A stretch of 64,000 bases of DNA from Kwoniella bestiolae CBS 10118 (GCF_000512585.2 NC_089241.1:6900001-6964000), one strand, 5' to 3'; shown: positions 10,837-21,662, counted from the stretch's first letter. The notes: generated by a model not told the origin, from the sequence alone. Made by a program: numbers and translations.

Positions 10837-12004
10837 ATGCCTGAGCATCAATCCTCTGTGGAGCCAGTCAATCGACATGGTGATGCTCACTCACATTCTC
10901 ATGGACAAGGGCATGACGCCACCGAAGCGGATAGTTGGGCTAACAAAGATTACCTGAACAACCCAGAAGCGTAAGTCGGGGTGGGACGAGCTTATCATTC
11001 GCCGTGACGAATCCGTCGCCTTGCTGTTCGTTCTATTGGCGTATCAACCCCTTGCCCTTGTACCATCATCACCGTCACTGTCTGTCATTCCACTTCCATT
11101 GAATGAGAGACTAATGTGCCGACTTGAACAGGCTCAAACTCGCCAAAATGAGCTACGACTTTATCATCCAATCTCTCACTTCCGCCGGGATAGACAAAGA
11201 TGTATATGCGAAATGGGATGTCTTGGAGATAGGATGCGGTGAGTCATACCCCACAGCTTGATTCCATCACGTACGATCAAGTACTAATACTGTGACGCCC
11301 TTGATGCAGGCCCAGGAGTGGTGACCAGACACCTCTTACCGACGTTCAACTCTGTACATGCCATTGACAACTCCCAATCCATGATCCTCCTTATATCCCA
11401 GTACCTCCCTCCCGAAACTCATCAGAACTTTTCGTACTCTCTTCATACGTTATCTCCCGACTCATCAAGATTGTTCAGCTCAGGTGTTCCTCTAAAGTCA
11501 CCCGTGTCAGAAGACCTGGAAAGAGAACTGATACCTCCGAGGGAAAGCTTCGATCTAGCCGTGGTAAATTGGGTACTTCATCATGTGGATGACGTACCCT
11601 CCTTCATGGGCGGTGCAGTTGGATTGCTGAAAGAGGGGGGATGGCTGGTAATAACAGAGATGGGCAGGAGGGAAGGTGGAGATAAAATTGATGAGAAGGT
11701 CAGTCCACTCCATTCCACATCGCCCGTCCGGGCTTAAAGATAGCAGCGACGCGACCCTACTGTATGTTACCTTGATGGTAATTTCTTGCAGCCAACACCA
11801 GACGGTTCATTCAACGCTCCGGATCATTATCGTTCGGCCTACACCCCTCAATCACTCATCGACGTGTTTGAATCGCACGGTCTCGTTGACGTCCATGCGG
11901 AGTTGACGGCCGATATGCCTGTTTTTGGATCGAAGGATAGAGAGGGCGGGAGGAAGGTACCTGCACTGATCGTCAGAGGGAGGAAAGGGGATCAGAAGAG
12001 ATAA
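10837..12004 (+). CDS. SAM-dependent methyltransferase 1, His-rich N-terminus
   Basis: Four exons (10837-10970, 11132-11238, 11310-11698, 11792-12004) give 280 residues. The short N-terminus is His-rich (HGDAHSHSHGQGHD). Motif I of class I methyltransferases is VLEIGCGPGVVTRHL, split by an intron in the Gly codon. It is followed by an acidic post-I residue (AIDNSQSM), motif II/III region FDLAVVNWVLHHVDD and GLLKEGGWLVITEMG. The end (LIVRGRKGDQKR) is basic. This is the Methyltransf_11/25 type of fold acting on a small molecule or protein; the substrate is unknown. Exons 2 and 3 have exactly the same lengths (107 and 389 nt) as in the paralog at 16882, so the two are a duplication. Calpain-like genes lie between them. 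Confidence 0.85.
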
Positions 12005-12420
12005 ATAGGCTCAGAGCTCGTAATGGACCTTTAGAAGACGAGAAGGACGTGCGGGTAGAGTAGAACAGTTGTGGTCTCTCCTTCCAATCGATGTGTGGGA
12101 TGGACTATGAAGAAGCGATTACGTCCAAGTTAAACATATATTGACCTCTCTATACTAACGAGCATCGACGCTTGCGAGGAAGCCCAGACAATCTGATACG
12201 TTCTCTGCACGCTCAATCTCTTGGATGTGGCAGATGTATGGGGGATACTGTACGACTATTGTGATGAAGGTTGGATTGGATGTTTGTTGAGGTAGGTTGT
12301 GGTCTAACAACGTGGGCTTCCTCTGTTTCACTGTGACCAACACACGTAATCTTCAGTTAATTGCCCTCCTCAAGACAAAGGACGGGACCTGGATGATCAT
12401 CTGAAACCCTCCAAGCATTG

Positions 12421-12709
12421 CCGAGCCCAAAGGAAGTGAGGGGTAACTCTCGGATGGCTCATGATTGTTCATCCCTTTGCGCCATTCTTTTCTCGCATGA
12501 ATGAAAGGATTGTATAGACTGCCTATCTTGTGATGGGGTTGGAAAAGGTTTAAGAAGGGATTGTATCTGCAGATTCAGCGCAAGTGGTCGATTCCTTGTG
12601 CCTCGCGCTTTGGTTGTATAGCTATCTCTTTTGGCACTGTGGTTTGTCGATACTCGTCACACTAGACCATAATAGTTGACTAATTTTACTGTCTGGTACC
12701 GTAAAGAAG
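12421..12709 (+). repeat. Duplicated 5' block, copy 1 (upstream of calpain-like A)
   Basis: The roughly 290 bp before the start at 12710 are clearly similar to 14640-14930 before calpain-like B. Shared blocks include TCTCGCATGAATGAAAGGAT, the run around CTTGTGATGGG..TGGAAAAGGTTT, CCTCGCGCTTTG, CACTAGACC and GGTACCGTAAAGAA directly before the ATG. Conservation stronger than elsewhere in the gaps suggests it is the common promoter/5' leader. Confidence 0.7.
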
Positions 12710-14011
12710 ATGATTTCCCTCCTTCACAGTGAGTAACAGCACATATGTCAATGAGTGATTATCATTTACTGATGTGCTTCATGGCGACAGTCCTTTGCAT
12801 CATGGGATCATTTCAATCTGTTCTGGGAAACAATGTCACTGATTCTCCCTCTCACAATAATTTCAAGCGTAAAGACGTGACCTCTGCACCACTGATGGCT
12901 AAAGAGGGTCCTTCATACACCGATATCAACAATGGTCAGTGCAAGTTGTATTTAAGTTCCCTCCTGTGACTTCCCTGTAACTTCGTTGACATATAACCAT
13001 CTTTTCGAATATCAAGCTGCAAGCTCCAAGAATTGGGATGCTTTTATGGGTATTCAAGTTTCCCTAGCGGTACTAGCAAAGCTCAATAAAGCTACCATCC
13101 TGAACCATATCAAGGATGCTGGCGAGCCTGGATCTTCGGTTGAGAAAGCCACGTTTGAGATTTACAAGGATGATGCCTGGAGGGAATATACCTATCAGCT
13201 TTCAGACGTGACACTTTATCCAACGGCGGCGAAGGATCTATCGGAAGAGAGTACTAAGAATTGGTGTGTTTTTTCTGCGCTTTGAGCTCTGCTGTATCAT
13301 ATCTCACTGTACCCATTCCAACATCAAGTTACCGTGATTTATCGTATGGCGCGTGAAGAGTATGCAACATAAGCTGACCACGCGTCGGTAGGTGGTGGCA
13401 GGGCTATATGAAAGCCATTGTGGACGCTTTGACGGAGGGTACAACTGGAACCTTGCCGGAGTATGAGTGTAGTCCTGATATTGTGCTGAAGATGTTGACC
13501 GGAAGAAATGCCAAAACCATCACTTGGACCAGCAAGGAAGATGACACTGGTCGAGTTGAAGCCACTGGTCCGAGTGAAGATGATTTATGTGAGTGCTTCC
13601 ATGCCCCTTCAGGTTTACCTACGTACCGTATAGTACCCTCGAGTCACACGACTATCCTTGTTCACTGACGTTTATGGTGACTAGTTAAATATTTCCGAAA
13701 AGCAAGTCATACTCCTGTGATCATATCGGATGGTAGTCCGTCGTACCCTTTTCATACTATAATAATGGACATGGAAGGGGATTCGAATGACACGGCGAGG
13801 TAAGTGGCCTTTCCTCTCCCATACTTGACAAAATTGATGATCATTTCTGATCACTGGTATCGTGCTTGACAGGGTCAACGTCGCATACCAAAAGTTTAGA
13901 GAATGGATCATTGAGGGTCCGAAAGGGCTCGGAGACTATGTAAAGGCCGATGATGATACACACGTTTATGATACAATCTATATGTTAGAGGACGAAGGCT
14001 CTGTCCCTTAA
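12710..14011 (+). CDS. Calpain-like secreted protein A, catalytic Cys absent
   Basis: Six exons (12710-12728, 12791-12934, 13017-13263, 13392-13588, 13685-13799, 13873-14011) give 286 residues. The 19-nt first exon plus exon 2 make a signal-peptide-like start (MISLLHILCIMGSFQSVLG). Then comes 'APLMAKEGPSYTDINNG', which resembles the segment before the calpain active-site Cys (normally QGxxGDCW). Here the sequence is ASSKNWDAF, so Cys is missing. Later segments resemble calpain parts: LAVLAKLNKATILNHIKD, NWWWQGYMKAIVDAL (like the calpain 'FWxxLLEKAYAK' helix), IVLKMLTGRNA (like 'EALEDLTGG') and SHTPVI where the catalytic His would lie. I read it as a degenerate peptidase C2 fold. The family call is moderate; absence of a GDCW motif is seen directly. 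Confidence 0.62.
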
Positions 14012-14639
14012 GAAGTGTATGACAGACCATAGAGTACATCATGTTGTATCACTATAGCACTGTATGTAACATGGGTTCAGGATTGTACACTGCCATATGA
14101 GATACTACGTTAACCAAGCAACGATTTATATGATGGCGACATTTCGTAGAATACCTGCGTGACTGAGACTATGAATAGAAGCTGTCATTTTAGGGGGAAT
14201 GTGTTCCCGAGTTTTCACGATCCCAATCATAGGCATGTGCATAGCTCGTTTGGCTGCTATGTATTTATTTGGGCGGTGCTGCATACATCTAGTATCTGAT
14301 GCTGATCGAAATTGTAAACTCGCTATGCGCTATATTTGTTTAACTTCAGTTCAAGTCATCAAGTCAAACAAGTATTCTGTCAGTGACAACGACGAAATAA
14401 CGTAAAGACGGTTCGTCTTCATCATGTTCACGGTCATGATCTTGGCATCAATAATAAGGATAAGGGTAAATCGAAACGGCAGGTCTGGCAAGTGTGACAT
14501 GTGGCAGCTTTAGATTCAATCCTCGGAACGATTGGCACACCGCAATGCTTCAGATGACCGCTCCTCTCAAGGAGGAGGAATGAAATGATTGGTCGTCTGA
14601 ATTAATCAGCACGTCCCCAACTCTGAAAGGGATGCAAGG
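14012..14639. other. Intergenic, nothing recognised
   Basis: This stretch lies between the end of calpain-like A and the conserved 5' block of calpain-like B. No feature was recognised; the short ORF near 14199 has no support. Confidence 0.4.
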
Positions 14640-14930
14640 GGTAACTCAACAACAATACACGATTGCTCATCCCTCTGATGATCGTACCCACAATCCTTTC
14701 TCGCATGAATGAAAGGATCATAGAGATTGCCCATCTTGTGATGGGACTGGAAAAGGTTTGATAAGTGACTGTATTACACTGTATCTGCGAATTCAAAGCG
14801 GGTCACTGTTGATTTCTCGCCTCGCGCTTTGAGTGTATAGATATTGCGGCTGGTATTTTTGTCTGTTGTTCCACTAATTACACTAGACCTTTGCAATTGA
14901 CTAATCTTACTGTCCGGTACCGTAAAGAAC
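14640..14930 (+). repeat. Duplicated 5' block, copy 2, with hairpin
   Basis: This is the second copy of the block described upstream of calpain-like A, ending directly at ATG 14931. It includes a perfect inverted repeat: AATCCTTTC (14692-14700), a 10-nt spacer TCGCATGAAT, then GAAAGGATC (14711-14719). The arm is imperfect in copy 1. This could be a dimeric factor site or a 5' UTR hairpin. Confidence 0.65.
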
Positions 14931-16181
14931 ATGTTTTTTCTCCTTCATAGTGAGTCAAAACTCTGAAACCAGTGATTGATTTATCCTTTACTGATGTTGC
15001 CTGCTTGTCCCAACAGTCCTCTGTCTCATAGGATCCATCCGTTCTGTTCTCGGAAACGGTAAAGTCCCTGATCCCCCATCTCATGATAAACTCATACGTA
15101 AAGACGTGACCTCGGCACCACTCATGGGTAAAGACGGTCCTGTGTATACCGATATTGCAAAAGGTGAGTCGACGACCCACAACCTTTCAAATTTGTGTTT
15201 ATATTTGTTGACATGTGATGTGCGAGGTTCAGGTACAAGATCTTGGGGGTTGCCCGAGGGAGTTGAAATTTCCTTGGCGGTATTGACAAAGCTCAATAAA
15301 GCCGCTATCACGAACCATATCAAGGATTCCGGCGAGGCTGGATTTCAAGTCGATAAAGCCACTTTCGAAATTTACAAGGATGACGCCTGGACACAACACA
15401 CCTACGGGCTTGCTGATTTGACAATCAATGGAAAGGTCCCGGAGATGACGGAAGAGGCGACCAGGAATTGGTGAGTCTTCACACACTACACGTGAGACCG
15501 GTGCTGTACCCCCCTACGACCCTCGTAAGAGACAAGATCAGGTTGGGGCCCAGCTGTCAGATGCAGGGCTACTGTATTTGGGAGTGGGGCTTGGGGCTGA
15601 CTGTATGATTCCTTGGAAGGTGGTGGAAAGGTTTTGGGAAAGCTGTTGTCGAGGCTGTGGACGGGAGTCCGAATGGCTTCTCGAGGGAGAATAAATTTAC
15701 GCCCGACGTCATCCTCAAGATGTTGACTGGTAGGAATGCCAGGAAGATCAGTGGTGCAAGTGCCGATGATCTGTGTGAGTCAACCTCCCAAGAAGGTAGC
15801 TCGGTCTGGATCTTTGAATGCTGAATGCTGATTATGCGTCAACATGAATGTACTGCAGTCAATTACGCCAAACAGTTTCAACACACACCTGTCATCATGG
15901 GTACGATGGCGCTAGGACCGATGGCGTTCTCGATGATGATGGATACGGCAGCAGGCGAAAACGAAGGGAAGGCAACGTGAGTGATCATATTTACGTGCCA
16001 TGCCACAGGAAATGGACGTTGTTGACTGGTGTGAATCACGGCAGTATAACCTACCAGTATAACCTACGTGGACAATTGGGGCCGTGGAGGATGGCACGCC
16101 TACACCTCGACCATCGAGGAGCTAAGCCAAGCAGGGTTCAATACTCTGTATGTATTAGAGGACGAGGGAACTGTCCCGTGA
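14931..16181 (+). CDS. Calpain-like secreted protein B, Cys replaced by Ser
   Basis: Six exons (14931-14949, 15017-15163, 15233-15470, 15620-15774, 15859-15976, 16058-16181) give 266 residues. The signal-peptide-like start is MFFLLHILCLIGSIRSVLG. After 'GPVYTDIAKG' comes GTRSW, at the place of the calpain GDCW; the Cys position is Ser. Further matches to paralog A are LAVLTKLNKAAITNHIKD, NWWWKGFGKAVVEAV, DVILKMLTGRNARKI, QHTPVIMG and the C-terminus LYVLEDEGTVP. VDNWGRGGWHAY near the end could correspond to the calpain Asn-Pro-Trp region but lacks the Pro. Secreted or vacuolar pseudoprotease is the inference. Exon 6 has tandem acceptors because of a 13-bp duplication; the second keeps the frame. 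Confidence 0.62.
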
Positions 16182-16603
16182 GGAGGATTACGCTATGTAC
16201 GACTGAGCAGATAGTGACAAATCCAATTATGGGACTGAATGCATTCCGTAATGGATTTCGACAAGTGCTTACAAGAGCTGCGTTGCCCATGGCTAGTAAG
16301 AACTGTAAGATTACTCTTTCGAGCTGGTAGGCAGTTCTGGCATAGTTGTACAGTTACTTGTGGAACGCTAGCGATATTTATGAATGAATCTCGCCTCACT
16401 TACTGTCACTTCGAGTGAAAGGACCCGCGTCGAATGCTATTGGAATTAGACTGTGGAGGCAATTTAGAGCCCATCAATGGTCAGAACACCAAGCGCAAGC
16501 TTTCCATGTACACATCACAAAGACAAGAAAGTACGTTCCGCTAGTGGCGTGCAATTTTCGTATAATAGCAGATAGATTCGGTGTAATCCGATCGCTGCTT
16601 GAC

Positions 16604-16634
16604 GGGCGCCGAGCGGTGCCCGTCCCGGGATAAG
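16604..16634 (+). promoter_or_regulatory. Inverted GC-rich 13-mer plus GATAAG upstream of methyltransferase 2
   Basis: GGGCGCCGAGCGG (16604-16616) is the exact reverse complement of the 13-mer at 10631-10643. It is followed by GGATAAG at 16628-16634, as in the paralog. It sits about 250 bp upstream of the start at 16882. Confidence 0.45.
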
Positions 16635-16881
16635 ATAACCCTACAACGTCGATAGCAAAATATCATTTTCGAAAGATATACTCATAATCTGTATCCATGT
16701 CTTGCAATGGGGGCATGATGCTTACCAATCTTTCAGATGAATGGAAAGGTATATAAGGGAATTGCTCCAAGCTTCATACTTCATCGTAGTTGTGGACTGT
16801 AACTTACATCGTCATTCTTAGATGCTTTATTGGATTATACCATTTATTGTCATACTTACCCTGTGTTATTCGAATTTCAAC

Positions 16882-18128
16882 ATGACTCAGCATCCTTCTG
16901 GTGATAGTGATCGTGTTGTCCAGCACGGGCACGGTCATCACCACCATCACCATGGTCAAGGTCAAGGTCAAGAGCAATTTGCTGAATATGGACAACACCC
17001 TGCTCACGATCATTCTGCTGCCCATTCCCATTCCCATGATCCTCCCCATAATCATGGTCAGGCGCATGAACAAGTGCATTCTCATGGGCACATGCACGCC
17101 CACGGTCATGGACACGGAGAGACCGACGCGGATCTGTGGGAGAAGAAAGATTATCTCGCGATGCCAGGTGTGTAAGTCGAAGTACTTCTCTCTCCTTGTC
17201 ACACTGTAGGAACCTCACCAAGTCGTTTGGGTCACTTAGATTCGAAGTAGCCCAAATCACTCACGAAACTATCCTCCACGCTCTGACCTCAGCAGGGATA
17301 AGTGAGGAGACGTACAAGGCATGGGACGTACTTGAGATAGGAAGTGGTGAGGTGACATCCCATACTACCCCATGTTACCTATTCATCCTAATATGTAAGA
17401 GACCCGAGCTGATAAAGGATGACTCAAAGGCCCAGGAACAGTGACCAAGCATCTCCTCTCCACCTTCGCCTCAGTGCACTCAATCGATGTCTCACCTGCA
17501 ATGCTCCTAACACTCTCGCAATACCTCCCTGCAGCCTCATATCCAACTCTAAGCTACTCGCTCCATACCCTCTCACCAGATTCCCCCAACCTCTTCCACT
17601 CCAAGGCACCCCTTAGATCACCTACAGAAGAGAACAAAGAGAGGGAGGTCGTACCCCCCAGGGGACGGTTCGATCTGGCAGTTTGTAATCTCGTATTACA
17701 TCATGTGGATGATATACCCAATTTCATGGTTGGTGCAGTCGGCTTGGTAAGGGAGGGGGGATGGTTGGTATTTACTGAAATGGGGTTGATGGATGATGGT
17801 GAGAATGGGAACGAGAAGGTCAGTCACGCTACCTCTCTGTCTTCCCATCTTCGTATATGTACGGGAGAGTACAGTAGAAAACAGTACATTGTGCTAATTA
17901 CAGATTGGTATACACTTATAGCCCACATCGCACGGTTCATTTAATGCTCCAAACCATTACCGACCCGCTTTCACGACCCAATCACTCACAAAGCTCTTCG
18001 AGTCGTACGGTCTTGAAGATGTTTATGCGGAACGGAGGGGCGAGTTGCCCGTCTTTGGGTTGGAGGAGGGGAAGGCTAGAGTACCGTGTTTGATCGTTAG
18101 AGGGAGGAAGGGTGGGAGGGGGGAGTGA
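16882..18128 (+). CDS. SAM-dependent methyltransferase 2, long His-rich N-terminus
   Basis: Four exons (16882-17171, 17240-17346, 17430-17818, 17922-18128) give 330 residues. The N-terminal ~80 residues are packed with His and Gln (HGHGHHHHHHGQGQGQ then HSHGHMHAHGHGHG), about three times longer than in paralog 1, and could bind Zn, Ni or Cu. Motif I is VLEIGSGPGTVTKHL (Ser where paralog 1 has Cys). FDLAVCNLVLHHVDD and GLVREGGWLVFTEMG follow, and the end is basic (LIVRGRKGGRGE). I chose ATG 16882 by alignment with paralog 1. An in-frame ATG at 16822 would add 20 mostly hydrophobic residues, so a membrane-anchored or secreted form is possible. Confidence 0.85.
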
Positions 18129-18576
18129 GCGTGGTTTGGTGGAGAGACTCTCTCTCTCTCTACCTCTGTGTGTGTATATATGGACGGTTTTCATATCTAT
18201 ATAGGATGTGAAATGGGACATTAGATACTGGAGCTTGACATATAGTCTAGGAACATCGTTCGAGAAGTCGTGTACAGGCCAAGACAGATGAGCGAGTCAA
18301 ATGCTACAGAAATTACACATATGCATGTAGACTAATCAGTCATAGGGAAAAGGTGGGTATCAATAAATAAGATCATGTACATTGGGAGGATCAACGGAAA
18401 ATGGAAAAGAGAAAACTAGATATACACAATATACAGTACCAGGCGTAAGACTCAAAGTTGAAATTGTTCGGGAAGGAGGGATGAGTGCGGTGTAGATGGG
18501 AAGACGGTCTCGAAGTAGGATCAATGTAGAGACACCACGTTTGTCGAACATGTTGAATGGTTGGGTCAACCGAGCC
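18129..18576. other. Convergent intergenic region
   Basis: This is the 3' flank shared by methyltransferase 2 (+) and the WHI2-like gene (-). It holds a short CT-rich run near 18147-18165 and TG/TA alternation near 18166-18185. A minus-strand ORF at 18360-18569 follows the WHI2-like stop and would need an alternative acceptor 3 nt downstream of that stop; I treat it as 3' UTR. Confidence 0.4.
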
Positions 18577-20255
18577 TTAGATCTGCGTTTGTATCAGAAA
18601 AGCGAAAGTCAGCAAACAAACTCAGAGTAACATTTTTACATCCGAAGTCAGAGATTCTGAATACGAGTCGTGCATCAACTGAACTCACCAAAGACAATTC
18701 CAATGTCCATACCCTCCTAGCCCAAACTTTGACACTAATCGTCTCGCCCTTAGAGGTGGTACTAGCAGGAATCTCAACTTCCACACCATCCCACCAGCAT
18801 TTTCTCTATACACATCACGGATAATGGCAAATCAGTCACTGGTCCTTCATGTGAGGATGATGAAGTCTGGCAGAATGTTTTGTAAAGGGAAAAAAAGGGG
18901 AACTTACAGCAGGTTTTCTCCAGAACAATAACAATTTCTGAGCGGTACTCATCTGTTGAGCATCAATCCATGGGATGGTATTACCTGCTGCCTGTTCCTC
19001 GGCTGATGGATGCATGATACCTGTTTTCAAGAGCACCAAGGCCATAGAGGTAATGACGTTTCGAGAGGGTTCGCACGCTCTGAATCCCCATGAGTCGTCT
19101 CGATTGAACCCGCTATAATGTTTTACAATGTGAATCAGCGAGTCATACGGGCAGACCGGTCTGGTGTGTGATAGCAGGAGACATATGATGGTCCGAGCAG
19201 GATCAGTCCATCCTACGTCTGATACGACGATACTTGATCAAGCTCATAGTAAGAGCAAAGAAACGATGACCCACCTCATACAGAGCATATCAATCAAATG
19301 AGCCTCCGCAGCATTCCCAACACTACTAACGTTCCTCTCCAACGCCGCGAAGATACTTTTCTTATTCTCCAATGCCTTGCCGCAGTTCCTTTTAAGAGCT
19401 TTAAGCTCTTCGTTGGGCAATCCCGATTTGAGGTCCGTCCTGGCCAGCCCACCCGCCTTGGTAATTGAGAAGTACTCCAACTCTTCCCTTAGGACAATGA
19501 TGGCTTGTTTGGACAGGAGGGGGTTCTGCGATTGGTCGGAGGTGGGATCGTTCGGGTTGATGGGGATATTTTGTTGGGCGTGGAATAGGCCCTGGGAGGT
19601 GGGGGTGCCGTAGAATGTCGATTGGGCGGTGGACCAGAAGGTGAGGATGTAGCGGAAGCAGTCGGGGTCGAACTGTGGGTGTGTGGGCGGGGGTTGAGGG
19701 ATGATATAGCGAGGGATTCAGAAGGTGAGGAGGTATGGATGTTCGTCGTGGTATGTCATGGCGTGTGAGAGATCAGACGGAGATGGCACACAAAGTAAAT
19801 ATGCGAGAGGTGTGGTAGGTGGGTAGAGGCATAGATAGTTGAAAGAGAAATAACAGTAGCAGTAAAAAATCATTCAACGTCAGCTTGTCCCTACAGAAAC
19901 ATCCCTTCAACAGCCACCCTTCATACTATCACCCACTCCAGCTTAAGTTTGACTGAGAACGCCCACTCACATCAACAGTAAACACCCCATCATCCGCCCC
20001 CTCCCAACTAGCAGGTTTACTCAAAATCAGACCCTGAGGGAACAGTCCCAACAACACACTCTCGGGTAGAAGCATCAACGTCTCCCTTTCGACGGGGAAC
20101 ATCTGCCCTCTCAAATCGAGGTTCAGTCGAGTGAGGAGTTGAGGGTTGGTCGATTGTGGGTAGAGAGGGGAGGAATAGGAGGTAGGTTGGACGGAGGTTA
20201 TGGGTGAGGAAGAGGGGGCGACGGATGTTATGGGGTTGGAGGATGGGATGGCCAT
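18577..20255 (-). CDS. WHI2: WHI2-like BTB/POZ-fold stress regulator
   Basis: Five exons (19971-20255, 19275-19672, 18908-19112, 18689-18805, 18577-18582) give 336 residues. The core LLTRLNLDLRGQMFPVERET then LMLLPESVLLGLFPQGL, followed by FTVDFDPDCFRYILTFW, is the BTB-like domain shared by Whi2 and its fungal relatives. The C-terminal helix region ends with RKCWWDGVEVEIP and ARRVWTLELSL, also characteristic of the family. In yeast, Whi2 works with Psr phosphatases in the general stress response and restrains growth signalling under low amino acids. The last coding exon would be only two codons (ATC TAA); an alternative acceptor 3 nt further would extend the protein by about 70 residues. The N-terminus is Ser/Pro/Thr rich. 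Confidence 0.78.
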
Positions 20256-20691
20256 TTTGTTGATGGTGGTTGGAATTAGGGGGTATAAGTCTGGTGAAAG
20301 TGAAAATGTATGCTGTTCTTGTGCTGGGCTGTTGTTGGAGATATGGAAGAGAGTAGGTGAGAGATGAAGAAGGAATAGTAAAGTTGGATGAAAAGAAGAG
20401 AATAACAAGAGTGGATGTGATGTTTTGGACTGGATGTATGGTGATAACGTGCGACGCGAATAATTCCCTTGTTGGGTCAATTCACCACCTTACATAAGAT
20501 TACACCATACACAACATATCAGGATACCTCAAGAGGTTTGCATGCACAAGTGACTCAAAGGACAGGCTATTGAGGGAGACAACCAGGATCACAATCTCAA
20601 GCGTAGGTAAAGTAAGAGATCCGATGCATTCATCCCAACTACATAACCCCTCCAATCCACGACTCTACAGTCCAACCTACTGGCCCACCCC
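20256..20691. other. 5' flank of WHI2-like gene and 3' flank of QCR8
   Basis: Head-to-tail gap on the minus strand. The stretch 20300-20420 is purine-rich on the + strand (pyrimidine-rich in transcript sense), typical of a leader before the ATG. No other feature was recognised. Confidence 0.4.
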
Positions 20692-21662
20692 CTAATGTCC
20701 TATAGGCTCAACGGTGGGCCTCTCGTATTGACCTGGTTTGATGTGACCCTCAGCGACTAAAAGGTCGTAGTGGCCTTGCTTCGAGTTGTTGTACTCGTAC
20801 TTGTTCTTGGACCAGTAGTAGACACCGTAGACTAGGCAGAGGGATGGAGATTGGTTAGCAGGGATTCAGACGTCTCCTAGGTCTTCGGTGCATTTAACGC
20901 ATTTATCATATTTTTCCCTCTTGCGATGTTGGTGGACAGTATATAGGAAAGTATTGGGAGCAAGAAAACGAGAACGAGAGAGAGGAAAGTGATACTCACA
21001 GAATAAGAGAGGGGGAGCGGCATAAGGCAAGTGGTTCATCACTCGTCTGAAACCGTTGAAGATGTATCCGTTGAGAGCACCAGCCATAGCTCGTTGTCGG
21101 TATGGAGAGACACCTGTTGAGTCACCGTAGACCGTAGGATACATTATTGAAGCAGAGCATGGAGATGGTAAGGGATCAGATGGAGAGGGATGGGCAGTGA
21201 GGTCATTCGGATGAGTATGATTATGGTAGCAATAGGGCATCGAGTTGCAGCAGAAGAACGGATGGTGATTCAACGTTAGCAACCACACGTTCCCGATGAC
21301 AGAGAAAGGTTTGCAAACCCACCATAAGTCTTGATACCTTTTTGGGGCAATGATCCCATATCACCCCACCAACCGATCTAAAAGATGTGCAAATCAGTAA
21401 ACATCCCCCTTATAAATCCATATTCCAGTATTCCACTCTTCCTCTCCACACGATCCTACTCTCCATCTATCCTAAAGTGATATCCTCCATTGATACATCC
21501 ATCGATAACCTATAGGTAATGACAGATAGTAAATACTCACGTAGGTCTTGGCTATATCCCATTACATCCATCAAATCAGCATTCACCCGTTAGTATCTTT
21601 AAAGAGTGTCAAAGTCACTTACGACCGGGCATTCCTGATTGAGCTGGAGCAGAGGGTCTCAT
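20692..21662 (-). CDS. QCR8: Cytochrome bc1 complex subunit 8
   Basis: Five exons encode 119 residues of subunit 8 of respiratory complex III (inner mitochondrial membrane). Family hallmarks seen: KTYIGWWGDMGSLPQKGIKT near the N-terminus, YGVSPYRQRAMAGALNGYIF, then a single hydrophobic segment (LPYAAPPLLFFYGVYYW) and a matrix/IMS tail starting SKNKYEYNNSKQG. The length is slightly above the yeast protein because of a 15-residue C-terminal extension ending VEPIGH. Exon 2 is an 11-nt microexon (21541-21551) encoding the end of P, K, T, Y. It is divergent from a small membrane protein gene at 22075, with a 412-bp shared promoter region. Confidence 0.93.

Noticed and set aside
19929..20480. Longer N-terminus for the WHI2-like protein (start at 20480)
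   Set aside because: The extra 75 residues come from alternative-start reading of a pyrimidine-rich leader; the ATG at 20255 directly precedes the expected Ser/Pro N-terminus.
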